NCBI GenBank assembly: GCA_002347025.1 | Contig: DEAE01000001.1 | Coordinates: 79,652-143,651 of the forward strand | DNA from: Acidobacteria bacterium UBA2990 | GTDB taxonomy: Bacteria > Acidobacteriota > Vicinamibacteria > Vicinamibacterales > UBA8438 | DNA: 64,000 bases | Direction: 5' to 3' | Shown: one piece after another, positions 8,402 to 16,268 of the stretch | Numbering within the stretch: position 1 is the stretch's first letter | Layout of the letters: every line of letters starts with the position of its first letter | The notes under the pieces: generated by a model | The model's input: only the letters and a program-made list of their open reading frames with translations | Database searches by the model: none | What the model was told of the DNA's origin: nothing | Program-made: the position numbers and the translations under genes

Positions 8402-8741
8402 GTTGCCCTCCGAGAAATCTGGTTTTAGCGACACGGGTGGGTCGTTTGATCCGACTCCCACCAAGATCATATCCGCTTTTTCAGCTATTTGAGACTCCGG
8501 TAATCATACAGCCTGATTCACACGACATTATCACGCACTACTTGGGTTAGGCACCTCCAGTGATGTCCTAGGGTTGCTAAGTGACTGTAGGTGAACTGTT
8601 TGGCAATGAGGTTTTCTTGATGGTTCATATTTAAGTCACGTGATCTTTTTCGTGAGAGGGCCTTGGGGTAGGTTCCGGTCGACTTGCATCTTGACCGGTA
8701 ACGACCATAGAGGGCACTTCTGCCGGGTGTGCTCGGAGAGA

Positions 8742-8969
8742 TTAGAGAAAAAGACTTCGTAGCAGACGTAGTCCAATCAGCAAAATCATTGGGGAAAAAT
8801 CAAGCCCACTTGCGGCCGGGACAGCCTTTCGGATCGGAGCTAGAACAGGTTCTGTGAGAGATTCAACGAGTTGTCGAACTGGGTGTGTCGGTGGTAGCTG
8901 CACCCACGACATCACGACTGAGACCAGCACAACTAGTGAATACAAGTCGATCAGCTGAATCAGAAACAT
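8742..8969 (-). CDS. YggT family integral membrane protein
   Basis: A 75-residue protein with two hydrophobic segments, residues 1-24 and 56-75, and the family's central pattern W-x-x-x-x-x-HPVRQLVESLTEPVLAPIRK, followed by DFSPMILLIGL. These match the YggT/YlmG proteins of bacteria and plastids, which are linked to membrane or division-related functions but remain poorly defined biochemically. The gene stands alone, with no proC or division gene directly beside it, although those are its common neighbours elsewhere; proC lies 15 kb away in this window. Confidence 0.85.
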   Translation of the reverse strand: MFLIQLIDLYSLVVLVSVVMSWVQLPPTHPVRQLVESLTEPVLAPIRKAVPAASGLDFSPMILLIGLRLLRSLFL

Positions 8970-9127
8970 AGCGAATTGGTCATTCTCATTGGTAGTTGTT
9001 AGGTTTCACCTTCTTCAAACACTTGCAAGATAGCACGATTGGTAAAACAAACAGTGGCTGTGACGCTCCGCGGGCTCCAGCGCGATCGATTTTCGATGTC
9101 ACCTCAGCTACCAATAGCGTTTTCGTC

Positions 9128-11092
9128 TTATGGCAATGTCAAGGCCAACAACTCCGCATCGCTGCCTCCCCGGCCGACAGCAACTATGAGATATTGCTTT
9201 TCGCCGTGGAGATAAGTCACGGGGTTACCTCCTGGTACCGCCGGCAAATCGACGGAGCCCAGGTGCTCACCTGTTTCCTTATCGTAAGAACTGATGGTGC
9301 GAGAGCTTGCGGCCTGATCGGGGTAGTTTCGACCGCCGTGGTTCATTATCAATAGGGTAGGGGTGACCAGTGGTCCGGAACTGATGCCTCCGCCTCCTCC
9401 CAGTGGCGGCAGGTTCAGGTGGGCGAGTGCTTCGTGGTTCCTGGGGCCATCTCCGTGTGGCTGCATCCAGGCCTGGTCACCGGTATTAAGATCAAGTGCG
9501 GTCACTCGTTTGTAGGGCGGCTTGAAGATCGGTAACCCTTGCGGTCCAGGCATCCCGACGCCCCAGGGGTCGGTGAAATAGCCGATCGTTGCTGGAGGGG
9601 GATACTCGATCACTTCGACTACGATCAGTGTGCTCGACGATGACACGAACAGCTGTCCGCTTTCCACGTCGACAGCCGAGCCTTGCCAGTTTGCACCGCC
9701 CCCTGCGCCAGGGACTTGTATGACTGGTTTGTCGGCCCCGCGCAGCACAGGTGGCGAAAATATTGGGCCAAACCTGGCTCGACTGCGGACCAGTTCGAGC
9801 GCTTCAGCTCGCAGCTCTGGAGTGAAGTCGATTAGATCGTCTATGGCGATACCCTGTCGGTCAAACGGTGGTGGCTTCGTCGGGAAAGGTTGGGTTGTGG
9901 AATACCACTCACCTGGTACATTGCCTTGGGGAACGGGACGTTCCTCGATTGGCCACACAGGCTCGCCGGTCGCCCGATCGAGCACGTAGGTGAAGGCTTG
10001 TTTGCTCACCTGTGCAATGGCCTTGACCTCGCGTCCGTCGACTGTGACGTCGAGCAGGTTTGGTCCGGTTGGAAAATCCCAGTCCCAGAGTCCATGGTGA
10101 ATGGCCTGAAAGTGCCAGGCTCGCTGTCCCGTTTCGATGTCTACCGCTACGATACTCTCGGCAAACAGGTTGTTGCCTGGTCGCATCCCGCCATACCAGT
10201 CGTTGGACGGTGTGCCGGTAGGCAAGTAGACGTAGCCGAGTTCTTCGTCGACGGCCATGTAGGACCACACGTTCGTGTGCCCGCTGTAACGCCAGGATTC
10301 GTTTTGCCAAGAATCGACCCCGAATTCGTCTCCCTGGGGAATGGTGTGGAAAATCCATTTCATTTCGCCCGTACGGGCGTCGTAGGCGCGCACGTCTCCA
10401 GGGGAAGCTTCGCGCAGTCTGATGTTGGTGTCTTGGATGATACTGCCGGTGATGATGGTATTGCCTGCGACCGCAACAGGTGACGAGTAAGTCATCCGAG
10501 ATGTATCGATGTCTCTGCCATAACCTTGAGTCAGGTCGACATAGCCGTTGTTCCCAAAATCAGGATATAAGGCTCCAGTTCTGGCGTTCAATGCGACTAG
10601 TTTCAGATCGTGGTTAGACATGAAGATGCGAGCGTCGTCACTTTCATCGTCTTCCCAGTACGAGAGGCCACGGTGGTGCCAACCCACGTTGGGCGGTCGG
10701 TCCATATAGTCGTAGATGCGAGGATCGTAGGTCCAGACTGGTTCACCCGTGCCGGCATCTAGTGCGGCTGCCTGGCCAAGGGCGGTGCTGACATAGACTA
10801 ACCCGTCGGCCATGAGCGGTGACGACTTGAAAGTTCCCGGGCGGATTCGGTCATTCTCTTCGGTGACCGACCGCGATAGTGATGTCCAGCGCCAGGCGAT
10901 TTCCAGTTCAGTGAAGTTTTCTGCAGTAATCTGATCAAGCGGCGAATACTTTGTGTTGGCGACGTCTCGTCCGAAGTGATGCCATTCGCCCTCTGGAACA
11001 GGTGTTTGGCCAGCTGCTGACTGAGCGACAGCAATGGTGACAATCAGTTTGATGCCGAGCAAAAAATACTGCAGCCAGGGGACCGTATGCAT
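9128..11092 (-). CDS. Secreted PQQ-dependent dehydrogenase (glucose/quinate dehydrogenase-like)
   Basis: A 654-residue quinoprotein with one N-terminal signal segment ending near AAGQ and no five-helix membrane domain, so soluble in the periplasm. Propeller motifs are plain: WHHFGRDVANTKYSPLDQI at the start, GEPVWTYDP, TGEMKWIFHTIP, the active-site segment HHGLWDWDFPTGPNL, and TYVLDRATGEPVWPIEERPVP. The HH-x-LWD-x-D arrangement is that of membrane glucose dehydrogenases and their soluble relatives. The C-terminus ends in the usual YLIVAVGRGG segment. The ATG at 11090-11092 has AGGAG six bases upstream; a longer frame to 11308 has no homology. No cytochrome gene is adjacent; the divergent neighbour is a formamidase-like gene. 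Substrate unknown. Confidence 0.9.
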   Translation of the reverse strand: MHTVPWLQYFLLGIKLIVTIAVAQSAAGQTPVPEGEWHHFGRDVANTKYSPLDQITAENFTELEIAWRWTSLSRSVTEENDRIRPGTFKSSPLMADGLVYVSTALGQAAALDAGTGEPVWTYDPRIYDYMDRPPNVGWHHRGLSYWEDDESDDARIFMSNHDLKLVALNARTGALYPDFGNNGYVDLTQGYGRDIDTSRMTYSSPVAVAGNTIITGSIIQDTNIRLREASPGDVRAYDARTGEMKWIFHTIPQGDEFGVDSWQNESWRYSGHTNVWSYMAVDEELGYVYLPTGTPSNDWYGGMRPGNNLFAESIVAVDIETGQRAWHFQAIHHGLWDWDFPTGPNLLDVTVDGREVKAIAQVSKQAFTYVLDRATGEPVWPIEERPVPQGNVPGEWYSTTQPFPTKPPPFDRQGIAIDDLIDFTPELRAEALELVRSRARFGPIFSPPVLRGADKPVIQVPGAGGGANWQGSAVDVESGQLFVSSSSTLIVVEVIEYPPPATIGYFTDPWGVGMPGPQGLPIFKPPYKRVTALDLNTGDQAWMQPHGDGPRNHEALAHLNLPPLGGGGGISSGPLVTPTLLIMNHGGRNYPDQAASSRTISSYDKETGEHLGSVDLPAVPGGNPVTYLHGEKQYLIVAVGRGGSDAELLALTLP

Positions 11093-11252
11093 TTGTTCTC
11101 CTCGATGGTCGCTAGTAGAGAATACGAGAATTATAGTGTCCAGGTAACCTAGATCGTTAGAATCAGGCTTAAGACGGGGGGTCAGTCTAGCTGAAAGTCG
11201 GTTCGGACAATATGTGGGTGAGGCCAAGTTGCCTGACAGAAGAGAGGTCAAT

Positions 11253-12503
11253 ATGAACGGTACGATCGTGAACTGGCTCTGGTTCATGGGGGTGGGCTTG
11301 CTGCTCATTGCGGGGCCCTCGTCGGCTCAGCCAGGTATTGTCGTGATAGGTGGTGAGGGGCGGCACTGTGGCGAGGACCCTCACTGCATGAATCGCCTGC
11401 ATCCTGAAATTCAGATGGTGGCGCGGGCCCAACCCGGTCAAACCATCGTGTTCAAGGCTCGCAATGCCAGCGATTTTGATCTCGACCCAGCCAGTACTTA
11501 CGAGGACCCGCGCCAAGGTGACGGCCAGCTTGGTGCGGTTCATCCACTGACCGGACCAGTCCACATCGTAGGTGCGCTTCCAGGGGACGTGTTGGCTGTC
11601 ACTCTCCTTGACATAGCGCCTGGACCATTCGGTTATACCGCAGTTAGTCCAATTGGTTTCGTATCCGACCATGTGACCGGAGCATTCCGGGCTGTCTGGC
11701 GGCTAAACCGCAAAGAGGCGGTGAGCGACGATGTGCCGGGTGTGCGGATCCCAAACGCGAGCTTTCCTGGTATCGTGACGGTCCTGCCAGGTCGCGAGCA
11801 ACTTGAAGCAATGTTGTCACGGGAAGCCGAGTTGTTCGCGGTTGGCGGGGCTGGTTTTCCGCCTGATCCGATGCATGCTTCCCCCGAGGCGCTTTGCGGT
11901 GCTAGCGGGTCTTATCCTGGCGAATGCCTTCGCACGTTGCCGCCTCGCGAACATGGTGGCAATCTTGACATCCGATATTTACAGGTTGGTGTGACTATCT
12001 ACTTGCCGTGCTATGTACCTGGGTGTGGGCTAGCGATTGGGGACCCGCATTTTGCCCAGGGCGACGGTGAGGTGTCTGGGACTGCTATCGAGATGGATGC
12101 TGACTTTATGCTGACCACCCGTCTCATCAAGGGTGGGACGGTTTTGTCCCGTGGGCCGCATTTCGAAGGGCCCGTGCGGGTGTTGGACATCCCGTCCCGC
12201 CGGTTCTATGCCACGACTGGCTTTCCGTTGAAGGGGATAGGGGAGATACCACCGGATATGCGCTATCTTGGTGCTACCGAACGAATAGCTGGTTTACGGA
12301 ATCTTTCGAAGGACATTTCATTAGCAGCTCGTAATGCTCTGCTTGAAATGATCGAGTACATCACGAATACCTACGACCTGACTCCCGAGCAAGCTTATGT
12401 GGTGGCCAGTGTTGCGGTGGACCTTCGCATCGGACAGTTGGTTGATGCCCCCAATGTGGGCGTGACAGCGCTTTTACCGCTCGATATATTTTCGACCCAG
12501 TGA
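11253..12503 (+). CDS. Secreted acetamidase/formamidase family protein
   Basis: A 416-residue protein that begins with a signal peptide (hydrophobic residues 8-24, ending SSAQ). The body matches acetamidase/formamidase: the GQTIVFKARNASD strand region, HPLTGPVHIVGALPGDVLAVTLLDI, the C-rich loop, the dimetal-site-like GDPHFAQGDGEVSGTAIE and the conserved C-terminal EQAYVVASVAVDLRI. Known members hydrolyse short amides to ammonia and acid; an exported member is less usual and its substrate is unknown. GAGAGG precedes the chosen ATG at 11253; an in-frame upstream ATG would put 13 polar residues before the signal peptide. It lies 51 bases before a Tat-exported TIM-barrel gene. Confidence 0.85.
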   Translation: MNGTIVNWLWFMGVGLLLIAGPSSAQPGIVVIGGEGRHCGEDPHCMNRLHPEIQMVARAQPGQTIVFKARNASDFDLDPASTYEDPRQGDGQLGAVHPLTGPVHIVGALPGDVLAVTLLDIAPGPFGYTAVSPIGFVSDHVTGAFRAVWRLNRKEAVSDDVPGVRIPNASFPGIVTVLPGREQLEAMLSREAELFAVGGAGFPPDPMHASPEALCGASGSYPGECLRTLPPREHGGNLDIRYLQVGVTIYLPCYVPGCGLAIGDPHFAQGDGEVSGTAIEMDADFMLTTRLIKGGTVLSRGPHFEGPVRVLDIPSRRFYATTGFPLKGIGEIPPDMRYLGATERIAGLRNLSKDISLAARNALLEMIEYITNTYDLTPEQAYVVASVAVDLRIGQLVDAPNVGVTALLPLDIFSTQ

Positions 12504-12554
12504 GGGAGTGGTGGCTCGACGGTTGAATGAAACTTACAAAGAAGGCGAATTCAG

Positions 12555-13448
12555 ATGATTAAACTGACGAGACGCGAGTGGCACAAATTGGTGACGACAG
12601 GAGTGTTGAGCAGCCTTGCTAGCCGCCAGATCCAGTCACAGGTGAGGCGACAGGAATCGCGGATAGCTGGGGTGCTGATAGGGATACAAAGTTACAGTTT
12701 TCGCGATCGGGATTTGCAGGGGTTGATCGATGGGATGGTTGCCACAGGGCTGACGAGTTGCGAGCTCTGGGAGGCCCATGTGGAGCCCCGTGAGCTGCGC
12801 GGACCAGATACCCGAGAGCAGTTGCGTCGATGGCGATTGACCGCACCGCTTTCGTATTTCCATGGGATCAGGGATCGGTTCACTGATGCTGGACTTACAC
12901 TGAACTCTTACAACCTGAGCTTCAAAGACCATTTCTCCGACGAGGAAATTAACCGGGGCTTTGAGATGGCCAAGGCACTGGGTGTCTCCGCTATCACCTC
13001 GTCTGCCCAAGTGAATAGCGTGCCTCGGATCGCGCGAATGGCGTCTGACCATGGTATTCCGGTGGCCATACACAATCACTCAGATGTTGACCCGAACGAG
13101 TTCTCGAGCCCTGAGCAGTTTGCCGCGGCCATGGAGCTAGGTGACGGTCGGTCAATTACTGTCAACCTTGACGTCGGCCACTTTACCGCTGCGAACCACG
13201 ATGCGGTGGCCTACCTCCGCGCAAACCGGGCGCACATCACCACGATCCATCTTAAGGATCGCCAGAGGAACGAGGGCCCTAATGTGCCGTGGGGTGACGG
13301 TGATGCCCCACTCGATGTTGTCCTGCGGATGCTGCGTGATGAACAGTGGGGCATTCCAGCCAACATAGAGTATGAGTACCGCGGGAACGACACGGTTGAG
13401 GAGGTGCAGCGCTGCTTCGACTATTGTCGACGGGTACTCGAGGCATAG
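12555..13448 (+). CDS. Sugar phosphate isomerase/epimerase-like TIM barrel, Tat exported
   Basis: A 297-residue member of the xylose isomerase-like TIM-barrel superfamily. The N-terminus carries a twin-arginine signal (LTRREWHKL, residues 4-12) followed by a hydrophobic stretch. Barrel features include IGIQSYSFRD near residue 42, TSCELWEAHVEP, PVAIHNHSD and NLDVGHFTAAN with the metal ligand histidine, and HIKDR-like TIHLKDRQRN followed by VPWGDGD, a family signature. The C-terminal PANIEYEYRG contains a conserved glutamate. The reaction is not determined; such genes accompany sugar or polyol breakdown. It is 51 bases downstream of the formamidase-like gene and upstream of a permease gene. Confidence 0.85.
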   Translation: MIKLTRREWHKLVTTGVLSSLASRQIQSQVRRQESRIAGVLIGIQSYSFRDRDLQGLIDGMVATGLTSCELWEAHVEPRELRGPDTREQLRRWRLTAPLSYFHGIRDRFTDAGLTLNSYNLSFKDHFSDEEINRGFEMAKALGVSAITSSAQVNSVPRIARMASDHGIPVAIHNHSDVDPNEFSSPEQFAAAMELGDGRSITVNLDVGHFTAANHDAVAYLRANRAHITTIHLKDRQRNEGPNVPWGDGDAPLDVVLRMLRDEQWGIPANIEYEYRGNDTVEEVQRCFDYCRRVLEA

Positions 13449-13581
13449 GAGTGCTCCTGCCCATTGGGTTGGTGGGATGACGGGCGACCCGCTGCTGAGT
13501 TGTTCAGGGGTTGTTCAACCGGATCTATTTTCGAGATTGTCTCGATTAACATGTTGCGAGCTTGCACAAATTTGGTTTTCC

Positions 13582-14772
13582 ATGACTGGTACTACTCGAC
13601 TCAAGTTGTCCGCCATGATGTTCCTACAGTTTTTCGTGTGGGGCGCATGGTCGGTGCCGCTCGGTACTTACCTAGGGAGTGAGCTGGCGTTTCAGGGGCG
13701 GCAGATTGGGCTTGTCTTTGGAACAACTGCGGTGGCGGCAATGATCTCGCCGTTCTTTGTTGGCATGGTGGCTGACCGATACTTTGCTACCCAGAAGCTA
13801 CTGGCTGTCCTTCACGTCCTTGGTGGAACGGTTTTGTTATTCACGTCGACACAGGTGTTATTTCCGATTTTCTACGGGTGTCTTCTGCTTTATTCAATTT
13901 GCTATATGCCGACACTGGCACTGACCAACTCGCTGTCGTTTCGCCAGATGGACGACCCTGCTCGCGAGTTTCCAGCGATACGGGTTTTGGGCACAATTGG
14001 TTGGATCGTCGCGGGGCTTGTGGTCGGGTTTCTGCGTCTTGAGGATACAGCTCGACCGATGCAGATTGCAGCCGTCGCTTCTGTCGGACTCGGGGGCTAT
14101 TGCCTGTTTTTGCCGCACACTCCACCCACGATGGCGGCGGTGCGGGTGACCACGCGGGACGTGCTTGGCCTCGATGCACTAAGTTTGCTGCGACAGCCGT
14201 CGTTCGCTGTGTTCGTTGTTGGTTCGTTGCTGGTCTGCATCCCGCTGCAGTTCTACTACGCATTTGCCAACCCGTTCCTGAATGAGGTTGGGGTTGTTAA
14301 TGCTGCCGGAAAGATGACGCTGGGGCAGATGTCGGAGATCGGATTCATGCTGGCGATGCCGTTTTTCTTCAGGCGTCTAGGGGTAAAGGGGATGCTTTTG
14401 GTCGGGATAGCCGCATGGGTCACCCGCTATCTAATGTTTGCCTGGGGTGACAACTTTTCCTTGGGCTGGATGCTATACGGTGGCATTTTATTGCATGGCA
14501 TCTGCTACGATTTTTTCTTTGTTACTGGCCAGGTCTATGTCGACCAAGAGGCGCCACCTCACCTGCGTGCTGCTGCTCAAGGATTTATCGCTTTCGCAAC
14601 CCTTGGGGTGGGAATGTTCATCGGTTCCTGGCTGTCAGGGCTAGTAGTTGACCTGTATATCGAAGGTGACACTCACACCTGGAGTCAAATTTGGCTCGTA
14701 CCAGCTCTCTTGGCCACCGCTGTACTGCTTCTCTTTGCTTTGTGCTTTCGCGACCGTCGGCCTGTGACTTAA
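13582..14772 (+). CDS. NupG-like MFS nucleoside/sugar permease
   Basis: A 396-residue protein with about twelve membrane segments, related to the nucleoside:proton symporters (NupG/XapB). Typical segments are LSAMMFLQFFVWGAWSVPLG at the N-terminus, ISPFFVGMVADRYF in the loop between segments two and three, and the mid-protein LTNSLSFRQMDDPAREFPAIR followed by GTIGWIVAGL. The C-terminal half includes WMLYGGILLHGICYDFFFV. The ATG at 13582 removes 70 residues of the longer frame, which overlaps the previous gene and looks non-coding. It may import the substrate of the preceding TIM-barrel enzyme. The stop overlaps the convergent ceramidase-like gene by four bases. Confidence 0.85.
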   Translation: MTGTTRLKLSAMMFLQFFVWGAWSVPLGTYLGSELAFQGRQIGLVFGTTAVAAMISPFFVGMVADRYFATQKLLAVLHVLGGTVLLFTSTQVLFPIFYGCLLLYSICYMPTLALTNSLSFRQMDDPAREFPAIRVLGTIGWIVAGLVVGFLRLEDTARPMQIAAVASVGLGGYCLFLPHTPPTMAAVRVTTRDVLGLDALSLLRQPSFAVFVVGSLLVCIPLQFYYAFANPFLNEVGVVNAAGKMTLGQMSEIGFMLAMPFFFRRLGVKGMLLVGIAAWVTRYLMFAWGDNFSLGWMLYGGILLHGICYDFFFVTGQVYVDQEAPPHLRAAAQGFIAFATLGVGMFIGSWLSGLVVDLYIEGDTHTWSQIWLVPALLATAVLLLFALCFRDRRPVT

Positions 14773-16226
14773 TTCAATATCGTTTTCACCATCCTGACGA
14801 CGTGTCCGACCATGTCGTCCTCAACTTCGGGTGCCCAACCGACTGGTGAGGCATACTGGATCTGGATGACTTGCGCCTGATAAGCGTCCAAGCGAACTAG
14901 TTCACGGGTCGGGATATACAAGTTGTGCTCACCCATATAGCCGAACACCATGATCGGCCGGTCGTGGCGAAATTCGTCCTTGATGCGCGCTCCGATGGGG
15001 GCGCAGATTTCTCCCTGCATCGCCACGATCGGCATCGGGCCCAATTTGGCCACTATCACCTCGTTGTAGATGCAGGGATAGGTGTCGTGTAGTTGGTCGT
15101 CATAGCGGTCTAGGAACTCTTGGTCGCTTGTGTGAATCAGGTAGGTATCGTCGGTACAGACCATTTCAGTAGTCTTCGTCGGAAAAGGAATACCTTCGTC
15201 ATAGTAGCGCAACAACATGCGAACCCAGTTTGAGCTTCGGTGCGGGTGGGGATAAGGCACGAACCCGATGTCTGGCGGTAATTCTTCAAGGAGATCCTGT
15301 GCCTCCGCGCGGGAGATAGGGAGGGCTAACGGTAGGCTAACCACTTCGATGCTGCTCGTGATTGGGCCGCTGACATCTTCGAGCGGTCCATTGGCGATAC
15401 TGATCACGACCTTGGCGAGTTCATGTCCGAGCTTCCGGGCCTGAGCCTCCAGTAGAGCGTCGTAGGCGGCAGCTCCTTCGTCGCGAGCTGCATCCACGCG
15501 ACTTTGCCAATCGGCTGGCAATCTGGGGAATTGGTTACCACCAGAAGCGTCAGAGTATAGAGCGAGAACACCTGGGAACGTGGCTTCGATTTCGTCCATT
15601 GCGTAGCCGGGGTGCCCAGCATCAATGAGCGAGCGTGAGGCCTGTGCCGGATGCGTTCCGTGGTTGAATAGCATCGCTATGGGAGCCTGGTTTTGGGTGA
15701 CCTGGAGGAGCTGGACCTCGTAGTCGACTGGTGCGTTGCCCCGCGCGGTAATGAAATAGCCGTATCCTGAGCCGAATTCAACTTGCACAGGACCACGTTC
15801 ATCGGCGATCGCTTCGCTAATGAGATCGAACATCTGCCCTGCCAGTTGGCGCCCGTAGGCGAAGTTGTCTGGGTTGATCTGGATCGGCGCGTTGTGGTTA
15901 TGCGTAGCTAGCAGGATCAGGTGTGATGAAGGAATGCCAAGGTCACGATTTACCCGCTGTCGAAGAATGGGTGTGGCAACGTCCAAGCAATTTAAGTCGT
16001 AGGTGACGAAGACCAATCGTTTGCTACCATCGTTGAGGACCAGGACCCTGGCGTGGATGTCTTCCTTGGTTCCTTCCGACATGCGGCCGTTGACCATCAC
16101 GAGGGATTCGGCATTGGTGATTACGCCTCTGGCCACACCAGCGGTCATTGTTTGGGCTGTGGGCGCCTCTGCCACTCCCAGTGCGCTAACGAGCATGAAT
16201 GTCACAAATCGGATTTTGGAAGTCAC
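14769..16226 (-). CDS. Secreted neutral/alkaline ceramidase-like hydrolase (copy A)
   Basis: A 485-residue protein with a signal peptide (residues 6-24) and the start of the neutral ceramidase fold: AGVARGVITN, RVLVLNDGSKRLVFVTYDLN, then LILLATHNHNAP and LFNHGTHPAQ, which hold zinc-binding histidines in that family. A later segment ALYSDASGGNQFPRL corresponds to the region near the active site. The usual C-terminal immunoglobulin-like domain of true ceramidases is absent. Related proteins are numerous in planctomycetes and acidobacteria, and their real substrates are not known, so lipid amide hydrolysis is only a family-based suggestion. GTG start with GGAG ten bases upstream. Last gene of the minus-strand block 21.8-14.8 kb. 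Confidence 0.8.
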   Translation of the reverse strand: MTSKIRFVTFMLVSALGVAEAPTAQTMTAGVARGVITNAESLVMVNGRMSEGTKEDIHARVLVLNDGSKRLVFVTYDLNCLDVATPILRQRVNRDLGIPSSHLILLATHNHNAPIQINPDNFAYGRQLAGQMFDLISEAIADERGPVQVEFGSGYGYFITARGNAPVDYEVQLLQVTQNQAPIAMLFNHGTHPAQASRSLIDAGHPGYAMDEIEATFPGVLALYSDASGGNQFPRLPADWQSRVDAARDEGAAAYDALLEAQARKLGHELAKVVISIANGPLEDVSGPITSSIEVVSLPLALPISRAEAQDLLEELPPDIGFVPYPHPHRSSNWVRMLLRYYDEGIPFPTKTTEMVCTDDTYLIHTSDQEFLDRYDDQLHDTYPCIYNEVIVAKLGPMPIVAMQGEICAPIGARIKDEFRHDRPIMVFGYMGEHNLYIPTRELVRLDAYQAQVIQIQYASPVGWAPEVEDDMVGHVVRMVKTILN

Positions 16227-16268
16227 TGTTCAGTTACTCCAGCACGTCGTTGTTGACGAGGGTCGGCG

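Noticed and set aside
9890..10483. A 197-residue plus-strand frame inside the second PQQ dehydrogenase gene.
   Set aside because: Antisense to a gene with clear quinoprotein motifs; no family resemblance.
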